From positions 1 through 10,618 of the forward strand of contig JALLPB010001223.1 in the NCBI GenBank assembly GCA_036939975.1: 10,618 bases of DNA. The letters run 5' to 3'. Positions within the stretch are counted from its first letter, which is position 1; each line of letters opens with the position of its first letter. Of this stretch, positions 1 to 8,527 are shown in pieces. The translations under genes and the position numbers were made by a program. Origin of the DNA: Cyclostephanos tholiformis. Its lineage: Eukaryota; Bacillariophyta; Thalassiosirophyceae; Thalassiosirales; Thalassiosiraceae. Under the pieces are notes generated by a model that worked only from the letters and a program-made list of their open reading frames with translations, was not told the DNA's origin and made no database searches.

Positions 1-17
1 CCACAAACCCATTTCCT

Positions 18-35
18 CCCCCCCCCCCCCCCCCC
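18..35. repeat. Poly-C homopolymer tract (18 C)
   Basis: An uninterrupted run of 18 C lies just upstream of the hydrolase gene, within its likely 5' leader or promoter. Homopolymers of this length are unstable and prone to sequencing error, so the exact count is uncertain. No protein is affected. Confidence 0.9.
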
Positions 36-37
36 AT

Positions 38-85
38 ATGAGCACAAGCGATCAAACAGACCCGCAACTCCAGAGTTATTCATGA
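38..85 (+). other. Upstream ORF of 15 codons overlapping the hydrolase start
   Basis: An ATG at 38-40 opens a 15-codon reading frame (MSTSDQTDPQLQSYS) that ends at the TGA at 83-85. This stop overlaps the ATG of the hydrolase at 82-84 in an ATGA arrangement. If transcription starts upstream of 38, ribosomes would meet this frame first, and the overlap would allow termination followed by reinitiation or leaky scanning. The sequence shows the overlap directly. Translation and any regulatory role are inference, because the transcription start is unknown. Confidence 0.4.
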
Positions 86-1262
86 CTCCGACAATCGTTC
101 GATATCCCATTCCTGGCAATGAATTCGGCGGTCTGCTTCACATTCACGGCAGTCGGACTGCCAAGCATGTGATCTTGTACTGCGGCGGATTCCCCGATGG
201 CATGGAACCCTTCACTCCCGTCGCGCAGCGCCTCGCCGCCTCAGTAGGTGACGACGACTGTGATGGATACTTCGTCGGAGTCACTTGCTGGCCTGGATTT
301 GACGACGAATCGTACCGCCGACTGAACTTTGGGAATTTCAGAAGGGAGGGCTTCAGCTTCGTCGAGGTCACATGCTGTATCAGGGAGGCAGCGAAACAAT
401 TGTTTCTTAATTACAAAAACACTACAGGTGGAGAGGATTGCAACTCCCCCAGGATAGACAAGGGTGATGAACCTCAATTCACTGTTGTTTTCCATGATTG
501 GGGAGTCTTACCTGGTATGATGTTTGTTAATAGATCAATCATGGAAGGAAACGAGTACTTCTCAGAACGCACACCGGATCGAGTTGTGTTACTTGATGTG
601 CTGCTGTCACCACATAAATCTGTTACTCGATTCAAACACCTGCCTCCCTATACCGTCCATGAAGTAATTGTTTGCTTGGCGTATCGTGGGGCGTTGGCAT
701 TTAGTTTTACCATGATGCGGTACATTTCAGACAGTGTGGGTCTTGCGACTTATGCGTTCCTGTTCGTCCTCCTCAAGATTTTAAGACTCATTCCTATTCG
801 AAACATCGATAGCGACATGTTCAAAGAACGGAATATGAATCCATATCACCTAGTGTATATGGCATACCCGTACTACTATCTTTTCCGAGGAATCATCTCA
901 AATAATATAGATTCGTTTTCCTTAGGGTCCTTGCCCCTGGACTTGGCAAAGACGCCAGTGCTCTATATATACGGCGCAGAGAAGAACGTGGTGAGTTACA
1001 CTATTTGTTCGCGTTCTTTCACGAGTTCTACTTAAAAAGTCGATAATTGCACATTAATGCGGGATCTCTCAACTTTCATCTTATGAATGAAAAGATGTTC
1101 CATGACCGCCAAGGTTTGGCATTATTGCAGCAGGAGGAAAAGGATGGAACGAGTGATTGCCGCGTGATCAAGGTAGAGGGCGCAGGGCATTGGGTATACT
1201 GTCAAAAGCCAGATGTATGTGTTGACGAAATTCGAAAATTCTTGAAGTGCGGCAACAGGTAA
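82..1262 (+). CDS. Alpha/beta-fold hydrolase, two exons, 358 aa
   Basis: The exons are 82-990 and 1095-1262. The 104-base intron 991-1094 begins GTGAGT and ends AAAG, and it is phase 0. Splicing joins YGAEKNV to MFHDRQG, restoring the continuous core strand and loop expected of the family; reading through the donor instead hits a stop at 1033-1035. The fold is recognisable from an oxyanion-type loop CGGFPDG (residues 34-40), a nucleophile elbow FHDWG (137-141, candidate nucleophile Asp139 as in epoxide hydrolases and dehalogenases), and a late GHW with candidate catalytic His335. Residues 192-239 are hydrophobic and may form a cap or a membrane-associated helix pair. No signal peptide is obvious. 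The substrate cannot be read from the sequence; a serine-type esterase role is less likely because no GXSXG elbow is seen. An upstream ORF abuts the start. The gene converges with MIOS. Confidence 0.85.
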
Positions 1263-1356
1263 AAAATGAGAAATGAGTAAACAATCTCTCGATAAAGGAG
1301 GGCATTTTAGACAAGTCAAAAGTACCATTTTGTTATGTCTGCTATCATCATCCAAC
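1263..1356. other. Convergent intergenic spacer (94 bases)
   Basis: This gap separates the stop codon of the hydrolase on the plus strand from the stop codon of MIOS on the minus strand. It contains no canonical AATAAA on either strand. With so little room, the 3' untranslated regions of the two genes almost certainly overlap. Confidence 0.7.
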
Positions 1357-4300
1357 TCATGTTACATGGGGGCCACGGTACACAGGTCGAGTGAGCTTCG
1401 TGATTCCATCCAACTGACAATTGCAGTCGCAGCCAGAAACTGCACATGTGGCATGTTTTTCAAACCAAGCGCACAGATGATGCGCATGTCCTCCGTGTTT
1501 ACACCTCATGCACCACGCAAACCACGTGGCAAAAGGAATACTCGCCAATCCTGATAAATCCTCCATACCTTGAATCGACCCTCCTCCACCGCTGCCTAGC
1601 ATCGGCGTGCCACTCCTTGGATATTGGTTGCGTTCTCGTTGCAACTCCATGTAGCTAAACAACAGGAAAATGGTAGTTTTCACGAATGTGAGTGAGCCAA
1701 CATCAATATTATCATTAAATAGATACTGACTTGAGGAAACACTCACGGGTTCAAACAACCTAAAGATAACAAGCAAATCGAGCACCTTGGCAGCGGCTTT
1801 TTACATTGTGGACAGCATGTCAAGACAGGTTTCTGCCTCGACAGCCAGGAGTTTGCTATCCCCTCTTGTCGTCTCAGCTTGGATAGGGGCAACGACGCGG
1901 AGCAGTAATTACATCTTGCCCACAAGTTAGGGGGGAAATTGGCTTGAGAAATGTCCTTTTGCTGTTGCTTTTTAAAAGATATGCTGTGCCTTGATTGGGC
2001 GACTTTGAGGCGACGCAAATGTTCAAATCGGCCCACATCAAACGATGCCCTAGAATTCCACATCTGCAGCCCATTGAGAAAAAGGCGATAACTCTCAAGC
2101 CATTCTAAGCACATCTTTCTCTCAGAGGCCCATTCCATAGGGAGAACAACGCGGCTGTAATGATAAAACGCGATTGGCGCTACCTCAGATGGATGAAAGA
2201 GAGAGAGAAAGACCAGAACTGCTAAACTTACCAACTGATTAAAGCTGCGGTTTGGACGTCTGAATATAAGTCAACATACGACTGAAGTAATGCAATACCA
2301 CGTCTGTCGAGGCCCGTGATCAAAAGACCTTCCAAATTGCCGAGTTGGATGCACCTTTTTATAGATGCGTCGAGAAAGGAATAGAGATCTGCGCGTGGCA
2401 GAAAGCGACACGCAAACCCAACCCGGTCTGAAAGGCTCAGGCCTTCATCATCAATTGTTTTTCTGTAATCGGCGTTCCCAATATTTTGCAGAAAGATGAG
2501 AATTGCGCGGAGGTAGGACACACCTGGCGGTTGGACTTGCAAAGAATTGTAATCTTTTGCAGAAATGATGTCAGGACGTTGCAATAGATTGTCGCAAGCA
2601 CTACTCCAAAGGGTAGTAGTTCTCATAGTTCCATCGTTTGCAGGCTTCACATTGAATCCAGCTACGCACATGGCAATCAAGCTCAGAGTTTCTGAGTATT
2701 TATTCGTTAAATGTGGTGCGTTGGCACGTCCTTCCTCCACCAATGCCCTCACATCTTCCGCACCTCGTTGAAGGGCCAACACACAAGAGTTCAAATCGCC
2801 ATGCCACACGGCCAAGGCGGCAGAGCGCTCAAAGTCGCCTCGTCCTTCACATTCATCGAGAAGATTCTGTAGCTGGCCATACTTTCCTATCCACCCGCAG
2901 GCGTAGAGTGCCATCCTGGCAGAGCAGAAGAATTGAAGGATATCGTTAGTTTAAACGAAAGATTGGGACGACCGGGATTAAACAATGACAATAGTTACCT
3001 TCTCAAGGGGCTATCGAAGACATCGCAAAACAATGTAGTGGAAGTGGCCTTGTTATCTGACATTGAAGTAGAAATATTGTTCCCCTCATCGTGAACTTCG
3101 CGATTGCTCATGCGCAACAGCTTCGTAACGCCGGCATCAACGAGGCCCTTCACATCATCGGTTGGGAGGGCCACCTCGTTGAACTCGCTATGGTTTTGCT
3201 GGTCGATATTTTGATTTTCAACCAATGCGATCCATTGCCAACACCGCAACAGTTGGTCAATGTTCGATAAGCTCTTGACAAAATTCTTCGACGACGACGA
3301 CGATGATGATGATCGCAATGACTCTGCATCACGCTTCAGCCCTCTGACAATCAACTGCGCATGTTCCTCGGCCAATATTCTTTCTCTCTCCGCTTCCAAT
3401 ATCCGAACGTTGTCCAAGGCATCGGTGGAGATTTTAGTGGCATGAAAGGATCGAGCCCTCCGCATCATTCTCGAGGAAATATCCTCCATCCGGATTTGAT
3501 CAACACCTTCCATTGCAGACGGACCTTCGCTTGTGGGACCAATCCATACTGTTCCACCAAGGACCGAAGCTATGCGTCCGTCGCGACTGGAGATCGCTAG
3601 GGAGGCGACTTGCGACTCCGGTATGACCTGTATTTGACCGCGCGAGGTCACAAGCAGCATTCGATGAGGGTAGAATTCGAAGGGGTTCTTGGTCTCGTAA
3701 TCTTCTGCCGCGGCTTGTCCCGACGAGTCACGGAAAGATTGGGGCTGGTACGCAAGACACTGAACGGACTTGAAGTCGTCGTCGCCGTCGCTGTAGGCGC
3801 CGTCCTCATCACGCATATAGGACACCCCAACAGGCAGGGCGCGGGAGCCGGGGCTGCGAGTATCGTAATTCCGAATCGAATCCTCGAAGGCGATCGAGAG
3901 AACACCCGGTCGAGAGATCGACCATGCAACCCCGCCAACGCCGGCGCCAATGCCGACGCCCCGACGACTAGACTGCGGTAGCGCGATCTCACTCAAGGGC
4001 GACTGGTTCATCCTGGCATCCCAGACCCTTACCGGCTCGCCCGCATTCCTCCCAAATGTCGCGAACGTCATCGTCGCGTTGCAATCGGGTACGATCCCCG
4101 ATACCATCTCGGTGTGCGCATTCATCGATAGGGGAGGTGCGTTCGCGCCGGAGACGCGCAGATCGTAAAGTTGAACGGTGCGCCTTTGGCAACCGACCGC
4201 CAATATCTGTCCTTCGTTCAGCCACGCCAGTGATTCCACCCCACAGTTGTGTGCATAGCGGTAAGCGGGCGCTGTTTGATATTGTTTGACGATGTATGAG

Positions 4301-5081
4301 TAAAGAATTATGAACGAGAGCGCGTTCGGATTGATTCAATATATCGAACTCGATCGAAGTACTTAATTAAACGAAGCGAAACGCATAATCAGCAATAACT
4401 CACACTTGATGGGGACGGCCGGTCCACCCGCACTCGATGTAGACCCGACGCCCTTCTTGGCACCCGCCCCGCCCCCTCCTCCGGGGGTTCCCGCCCCGCT
4501 AACAACCGACGACTGAGCCTCGATGTCCCATATCAGGACGCCGAAATCGCGATCTCCCCCCCCCCCGCCTCCACTCGACGGTTGATTTCCCGTAGTCGAA
4601 GGGCGCATCGACGAAAGGGACGTCGTCGAAGATGATGTCAGGGATATCGTCGTCGTCGTCGTCGATGTCGCCGCCTCCCTTTCCTTGCTTGACGATGCCG
4701 CCATCGGCGTTGAATTCTTTTGCCTCGGCATGGCCAGCGTCACCTGCTGCTGTTGCCGCCGGTGCTGCTGACCTGCGACGTTCACCCCCACCCCCCATCC
4801 CCCCGTCATCGCGGTTCCTCCTCCCCCGCTCCCGCTCCCGACCAGGCCAATCGCGACCAGATTGCTCCCAGCCTGTGAACGCCACGCCACGGACGTCGCC
4901 GGACGCTGCTGTCTCGGCGCGTAGTGGGCGACGGTCGACGACGGTAAGTCGCCGTCGTCTCCTCCTCCTCCTCCTCCCCCATCGTCGTCATTGTTGTACT
5001 TCCCGTACAGATTGTAAAGGGAGTGAACGCACAGCGCCCCGCTGGTAAGTCCCGTGGCGCATCGCACCGCCGTCGACGCCT

Positions 5082-5117
<36 letters not shown>

Positions 5118-5628
5118 AGACACCACCGAAGTGATGCGGTCGAAAGTCCAGGCAGGTGGAGGAGACGCTGGTGCCGAGGCCGGGTATTCCCCTCGAGACG
5201 AGGACCGTCGTCTCGCGATGGTACAGCGGCGTCGACGTCGACGACCACTCTCCTCCGCGATGGATCGGCGAGCGGTACTCGATCCGACGAATCTCCAAAA
5301 GAGCGGGACCGTGCTTCAATCGCTGGGTCGACGACGATGACGACGACGTCGCCGCGGCGACGACGGAGGCGGCGGACGTGGCGCCTTCGTTCGACGATGA
5401 CGATGAATATGACGAGGGGGTGGTGGGGGGGGGACAATTCACGACGCCGAACAAATCGGAATGTGGGGCGCCGGGCACGAATGCCACGCGGGGCGGCAGT
5501 ATCGCACCGCCCCGAGAGACTTGACTGCCGCTGCCGATGCCGATGCCGATGCCGCTGCCGATGCTGGTGCTGCTGCCGGATCGATATGGCTGCCTCGATG
5601 CGGAGTCCATGGCGGGCAAGCTGTTCAT
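1357..5628 (-). CDS. MIOS: GATOR2/SEA complex subunit MIOS (WD40 and C-terminal zinc-binding protein), five exons, about 1295 aa
   Basis: Minus-strand exons are 5628-4404, 4271-2999, 2915-2232, 2154-1747 and 1654-1357. The introns (132, 83, 77 and 92 bases) begin GTGAGT, GTAACT, GTAAGT and GTGAGT, and every join keeps frame. WD-type strands are visible at DFGVLIWDIEAQ (362-372), TVQLYDLR (440-447), PVRVWDAR (488-495) and around 521-549. A helical solenoid follows, including ALYACGWIGKYGQLQNLL and LQSYVDLYSDVQTAALI, both typical of MIOS. The C-terminus holds zinc-ligand clusters: C1142/C1145, C1174/C1175/C1178, C1185/C1188, then WCMRCKHGGHAHH (1244-1256), C1258, H1264, C1267, C1272, C1274 and C1276. 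In animals GATOR2 relays amino-acid sufficiency to TORC1 at the lysosome, and the yeast counterpart is Sea4. The protein is much longer than human MIOS (about 875 aa) because of Ser, Gly, Ala and Asp runs. A second ATG at 5610 has a better context (gccATGG) and may be the true start. Confidence 0.9.
3288..3313. repeat. CGA/TGA trinucleotide repeat coding poly-Ser in MIOS
   Basis: A run of GAC, then GAT triplets on the plus strand encodes eight consecutive serines in the second MIOS exon on the minus strand, in the linker between the propeller and the solenoid. It probably expands and contracts by slippage without shifting the frame. Confidence 0.8.
5082..5118. repeat. CCG and CGA trinucleotide repeats coding Ser/Ala runs in MIOS
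   Basis: CCG triplets pass directly into CGA triplets. On the minus strand they encode a run of six Ser followed by an Ala-rich run inside the N-terminal propeller region of MIOS. This repeat also opens arginine-rich shadow frames on both strands, which are not genes. Confidence 0.8.
5531..5563. repeat. GCCGAT hexanucleotide repeat near the MIOS N-terminus
   Basis: Imperfect tandem GCCGAT hexamers encode alternating Gly, Ile and Ser (SIGSGIGIGIGSGS) near residues 20-35 of MIOS, before the first recognisable propeller strand. This is probably a disordered leader. Confidence 0.75.
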
Positions 5629-5992
5629 CCTGCCCTGCTGCGGGGCGGGGGGGTTAGTTGTTTACCTACCAAGCCGGAACAGCTTCCCGCCAAATTACTT
5701 TGAATTTCTTTTGGAAAAAAATTGTCCCTAGACAAAAATAGGGATTTGATTTGGATTCTAGATACACAAAGCTACGAGTCGTGATCAGATCTTATTTTTT
5801 GTCCAGTGACAATTTTTGACCAAAAGGAATTCAAAAGAAATTTGGCGGGAAGCGTCTCTTACGCCCCGGCTTATGGTAGGTAGAGTTGATGCCATAATAG
5901 GTGTAATAATAATTATTAATTGGTACTATCACCTCTCTCTACCTCTCACTAAAGACACTCCCCCCCTCTCGCTACGAGAGTCTTGATTCATC
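5629..5992. promoter_or_regulatory. Shared divergent promoter region of MIOS and the prolyl hydroxylase
   Basis: The 364 bases between the two divergent start codons must hold the 5' control sequences of both genes. An inverted-repeat element takes up 5661-5884. The remaining part toward the hydroxylase has an AT-rich block with a 12-base palindrome, TAATAATTATTA (5907-5918), then a pyrimidine-rich stretch (about 5931-5969) that may mark the transcription start or leader. No clear TATA box can be assigned. Only about 32 bases separate the MIOS start codon from the element, so its transcription start may lie inside it. Confidence 0.55.
5661..5884. mobile_element. Imperfect inverted-repeat (fold-back, MITE-like) element, 224 bases
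   Basis: The left arm (about 5661-5740) is the imperfect reverse complement of the right arm (about 5787-5884). The ends are TTTACCTACC and GGTAGGTAGA, nine of ten bases complementary. The best-matched part, from GCTTCCCGCCAAATT through ATTGTC to GACAAAAA, pairs over about 60 bases with only a few mismatches and two single-base gaps. The element is flanked by GTTG at 5657-5660 and 5885-5888 (AGTTG on both sides if the last A is excluded), consistent with a target-site duplication. It has no coding capacity. The inverted repeat is plainly visible; calling it a non-autonomous DNA transposon is inference, and a regulatory cruciform is an alternative. Confidence 0.65.
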
Positions 5993-8086
5993 ATGGCGCA
6001 GAGCACGATGCTTCTCCTCCGCATTCTCCTCCTCATTCGAGTCGCGTCGATGGCGTCTACGACTGGCACGACAGACGCGACAGGCGTGACGTCTGCCGCC
6101 AAGAATGACGCCAATTCGATCGTCGACCTTGATGCCGTCGTCGTCGGATCCTGCGACGACGGCGGCGGCACCGACTCCCCCGACGGCGAATGCGTCGTCG
6201 TGGCGGCGGGTGGTGGCGATGGAAATGCCGCGCCAAAGACCATCGTCGATGATGTTGATGATGATGATGATGATGATGATGATAAGTCGAAGACTGCGCC
6301 GAGGAGGAGGGGGGAGAGGAATTCCCCCGTCGACATATCCATCCGAAACGACTCCGATCATCGCATCGACGTGCACTACGACGACGGACGCTTCGGCAAC
6401 GTCGTTGGGACCGCAGACGCGAACGGCGGGATCGTGAGGATTTCGTCCTTCGAGACTCACAGGTTTTTCATCACGATGCACGGAGTTAGGGAGGGACTCG
6501 TCGATCCTGAAACGGACGAGCAGCATTCATTCGTCGTGCGTCATCGTCATCGGGGGTGGGGAGGGGGGGGGAATGGGGGGGAGGAGGATTTCGAGGGGGA
6601 GGATCACGATAAGCATAACGAACAACTATTCGTCGTGCCGGCGAACGCATCGCCATCGAAGAACAAATGCAAGGACAGGTATCCCGTATGCGTACAAGAG
6701 GCCGAAAGGGGGGAATGCACGCGTAATCCCGGATGGATGATCGTCAACTGCTGCAGAAGCTGCGACGATAGGGAGGGGTATGGATACCTCATCGACTCCG
6801 ACGTTAGGTGCGCGCCCGACAGGCTCAATGCCACGACGCCCGCTTGGCATGCCGGCGACCTCGACGATCTATTCGCGAGGTGGGCCACGGACGAGAGATA
6901 CAAGATCTACGGTCCCCGCGCGATCAGCTCGCCGGGCGGGGTGCACGATGCCGAGCACGACGGTCCGTGGATTTTCGCATTCGACGATTTCGTGAACGAT
7001 GACGAGATCGAGCAGATTTTACGCGGTGCGGCATACGGCCACGGCTACCAACGAAGTACCGATCAGGGACAGATCGTCGGCGCGTCCGGCGAAGCCGTCA
7101 AGGTGACATCCTCCACCAGGACTAGTTCCAACGCGTGGTGTGGAAAAAGATGCGAGGATTTGCCGGGTGTCATGAGCGTCACCGCGCGCATCGAAGAGGT
7201 GAGATAGATGGATATTGAGAGAAGTTCGTCGGTCGTATATGTTTCCTCAAAATGGACTCGAGTGCATTTCCCCTTCCACCCCCCCCCCCCCCGCCTCTGA
7301 CAAATCATAATGCCCACATCCCGTATCTCCATTTGCGACCTCCCAGGTGACGGGCATACCGCAGAATCATTACGAATCCTTTCAGATTCTGCGATACGAG
7401 GAAGGGCAGGTACGCACATGTTAGTTTCGTCTGAACATGTCGAGAGTACAAAATACCTCATCGTTCGTCCTCCGTTTTTCTTTTATTCTTTCAAGTTCTA
7501 CCGACGTCATCACGATTCGTCGGAACATAAGAAGAACGATTCCACGGGACATCGCATATTGACCTTCTTCCTGTACCTGAACGACGTCGAGAATGGCGGC
7601 GAGACGAGATTTACGACGTTGGATATAGACGTGAAGCCAAAAAAGGTATGTTGGGGCTGGAAGTTGTTCCTCCGTTTCTAACTCCTTGCTGGGTGTTATT
7701 ATTCCTTCGTTCGATGAATGATTGATGTACGACTCCAAAAATTGTGTTTGGATTCCTCTCTTTAGGGCCGTGCGCTGGTTTGGTCATCGGTTATGAACGA
7801 CGATCCAAATCGGTCCGACGCGAGAATGTACCACGAGGCGAAGGAGGTTCTCAAGGGTATCAAGTATGCGGCGAATCACTGGAGTGAGTTATTATTTCAT
7901 CATTCTTACATTGTGTGGCATTTCTCCATTTTGAGACATTTTGAGACGAACGTCGTCGTTCTTGGTAGGGTTGATTCATCAATGCTAATTATTAGGATTT
8001 TCATTCATTGCATCGTACCTCATCTCTGTCCCGCAGTTCACCAATTCGACTTTCGAAATGCCAATTTATGGGGATGGCAAGTTTAG
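5993..8086 (+). CDS. Secretory-pathway prolyl 4-hydroxylase with VHL-like segment and ShKT domain, five exons, 528 aa
   Basis: Exons are 5993-7198, 7347-7409, 7496-7645, 7766-7883 and 8037-8086. The introns (148, 86, 120 and 153 bases) are all GT-AG, and the joins rebuild the P4H core as IPQNHYESFQILRYEEGQ then FYRRHHD. Domain order: signal peptide or anchor (1-20, LLLRILLLI), low-complexity acidic region with nine Asp (89-97), a beta segment resembling the VHL beta domain (about 113-183), a ShKT domain (Cys226, 233, 242, 253, 254, 257, with NPGWM), then the dioxygenase (about 327-528). Fe(II) ligands are His428, Asp430 and His496; the 2-oxoglutarate anchor is Lys506 in KGIKYAANHW. The family hydroxylates proline in secreted proteins using O2, ascorbate and 2-oxoglutarate. 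ShKT-P4H fusions are known from plants and algae. There is no KDEL-type tail. The gene is divergent from MIOS and convergent with ACOT9. Confidence 0.9.
6257..6283 (+). repeat. GAT microsatellite coding poly-Asp in the hydroxylase
   Basis: Nine GAT triplets encode nine consecutive aspartates (residues 89-97) in the disordered linker between the signal peptide and the VHL-like segment. Confidence 0.9.
7279..7292. repeat. Poly-C tract in hydroxylase intron 1
   Basis: A run of 14 C lies inside the first intron of the hydroxylase, about 55 bases before its acceptor at 7345-7346. It may serve as part of the pyrimidine-rich region of the intron. Confidence 0.85.
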
Positions 8087-8211
8087 TATATCTCACTGGT
8101 TATTTCATGTTCTGCATTTTTTTTATTCGCTCATATTATTTGCATTCCCGACTTATCACAGCAATGGAAGCTTTTCCTGAACTTGATTATGACTCGTAGA
8201 CGAGAAGGCAA

Positions 8212-8527
8212 AGCTAGGGAATTCTTCTTTCCAATAGGATCTCGTCGAACTAATGTTTTGAAATTTTGTGCAGGTTTGTCAAAGTGAGTCGGATCGCTGC
8301 TTTCTCCCAGTCACCGGGGGGTCAGGACTTTATGTGAACTCGATGAGGAGATTTTCTTTAGGAGGTCACAGCTAGGGAATTCTTATTCCCAATAGGATCT
8401 CGTCGAACTAATGGTTCGCAATTTTGTGCAGGTTTGTCAAAGTGAGTCGGATGGCTGCTTTCTCCCAGTCACTGGGGGGTCAGGACTTTATGTGAACTCG
8501 ATGAGGAGATTTTCTTTAGAAAGTCAC
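8212..8527. repeat. Two tandem copies of a 158-base unit
   Basis: Unit 1 is 8212-8369 and unit 2 is 8370-8527, both starting AGCTAGGGAATTC and ending GTCAC. They have the same length, with about nine substitutions and no gaps (about 94% identity), so this is a fairly recent head-to-tail duplication. The unit has no long reading frame. Each copy carries an acceptor-like TTTTGTGCAG followed ten bases later by a donor-like GTGAGT. Function is unknown. Confidence 0.9.
8372..8395. other. Hairpin in the second tandem repeat unit
   Basis: GGGAAT (8375-8380) and ATTCCC (8385-8390) form a perfect six-base stem around a TCTT loop. CTA (8372-8374) and TAG (8393-8395) extend it across an AA bulge. In unit 1 the right stem arm reads CTTTCC, so two substitutions weaken the stem there. 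Confidence 0.5.

Noticed and set aside
991..1035. Hydrolase ending at the stop codon near 1033
   Set aside because: The C-terminal tail after the GTGAGT donor is not family-like, and splicing to 1095 restores the motif and adds the catalytic His.
1273..1658. Plus-strand open frames over the last MIOS exon
   Set aside because: They lie antisense to the zinc-binding C-terminus of MIOS, whose Cys/His pattern is unmistakable, and they have no family features.
2155..2234. MIOS exon 4 starting at the ATG-like position near 2234 or using the AG at CATCTGAG
   Set aside because: The frame upstream of 2154 overlaps the donor of exon 3. The CATCTGAG acceptor gives the wrong phase, while TTACAG ending at 2155 gives the correct phase and family sequence.
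3610..3981. 123-residue plus-strand open frame antisense to MIOS exon 2
   Set aside because: It is a shadow of the WD40 coding frame and has no recognisable motif.
4499..5657. Several long open frames on both strands antisense to or out of frame with MIOS exon 1, rich in Arg, Asp or Val runs
   Set aside because: They arise from the trinucleotide repeats and high GC content of the coding exon. None has a recognisable domain, and the MIOS frame explains the region.
8008..8199. 63-residue plus-strand frame spanning the hydroxylase stop
   Set aside because: It runs through the last hydroxylase exon in another frame and ends in non-coding DNA; there is no support for it as a gene.
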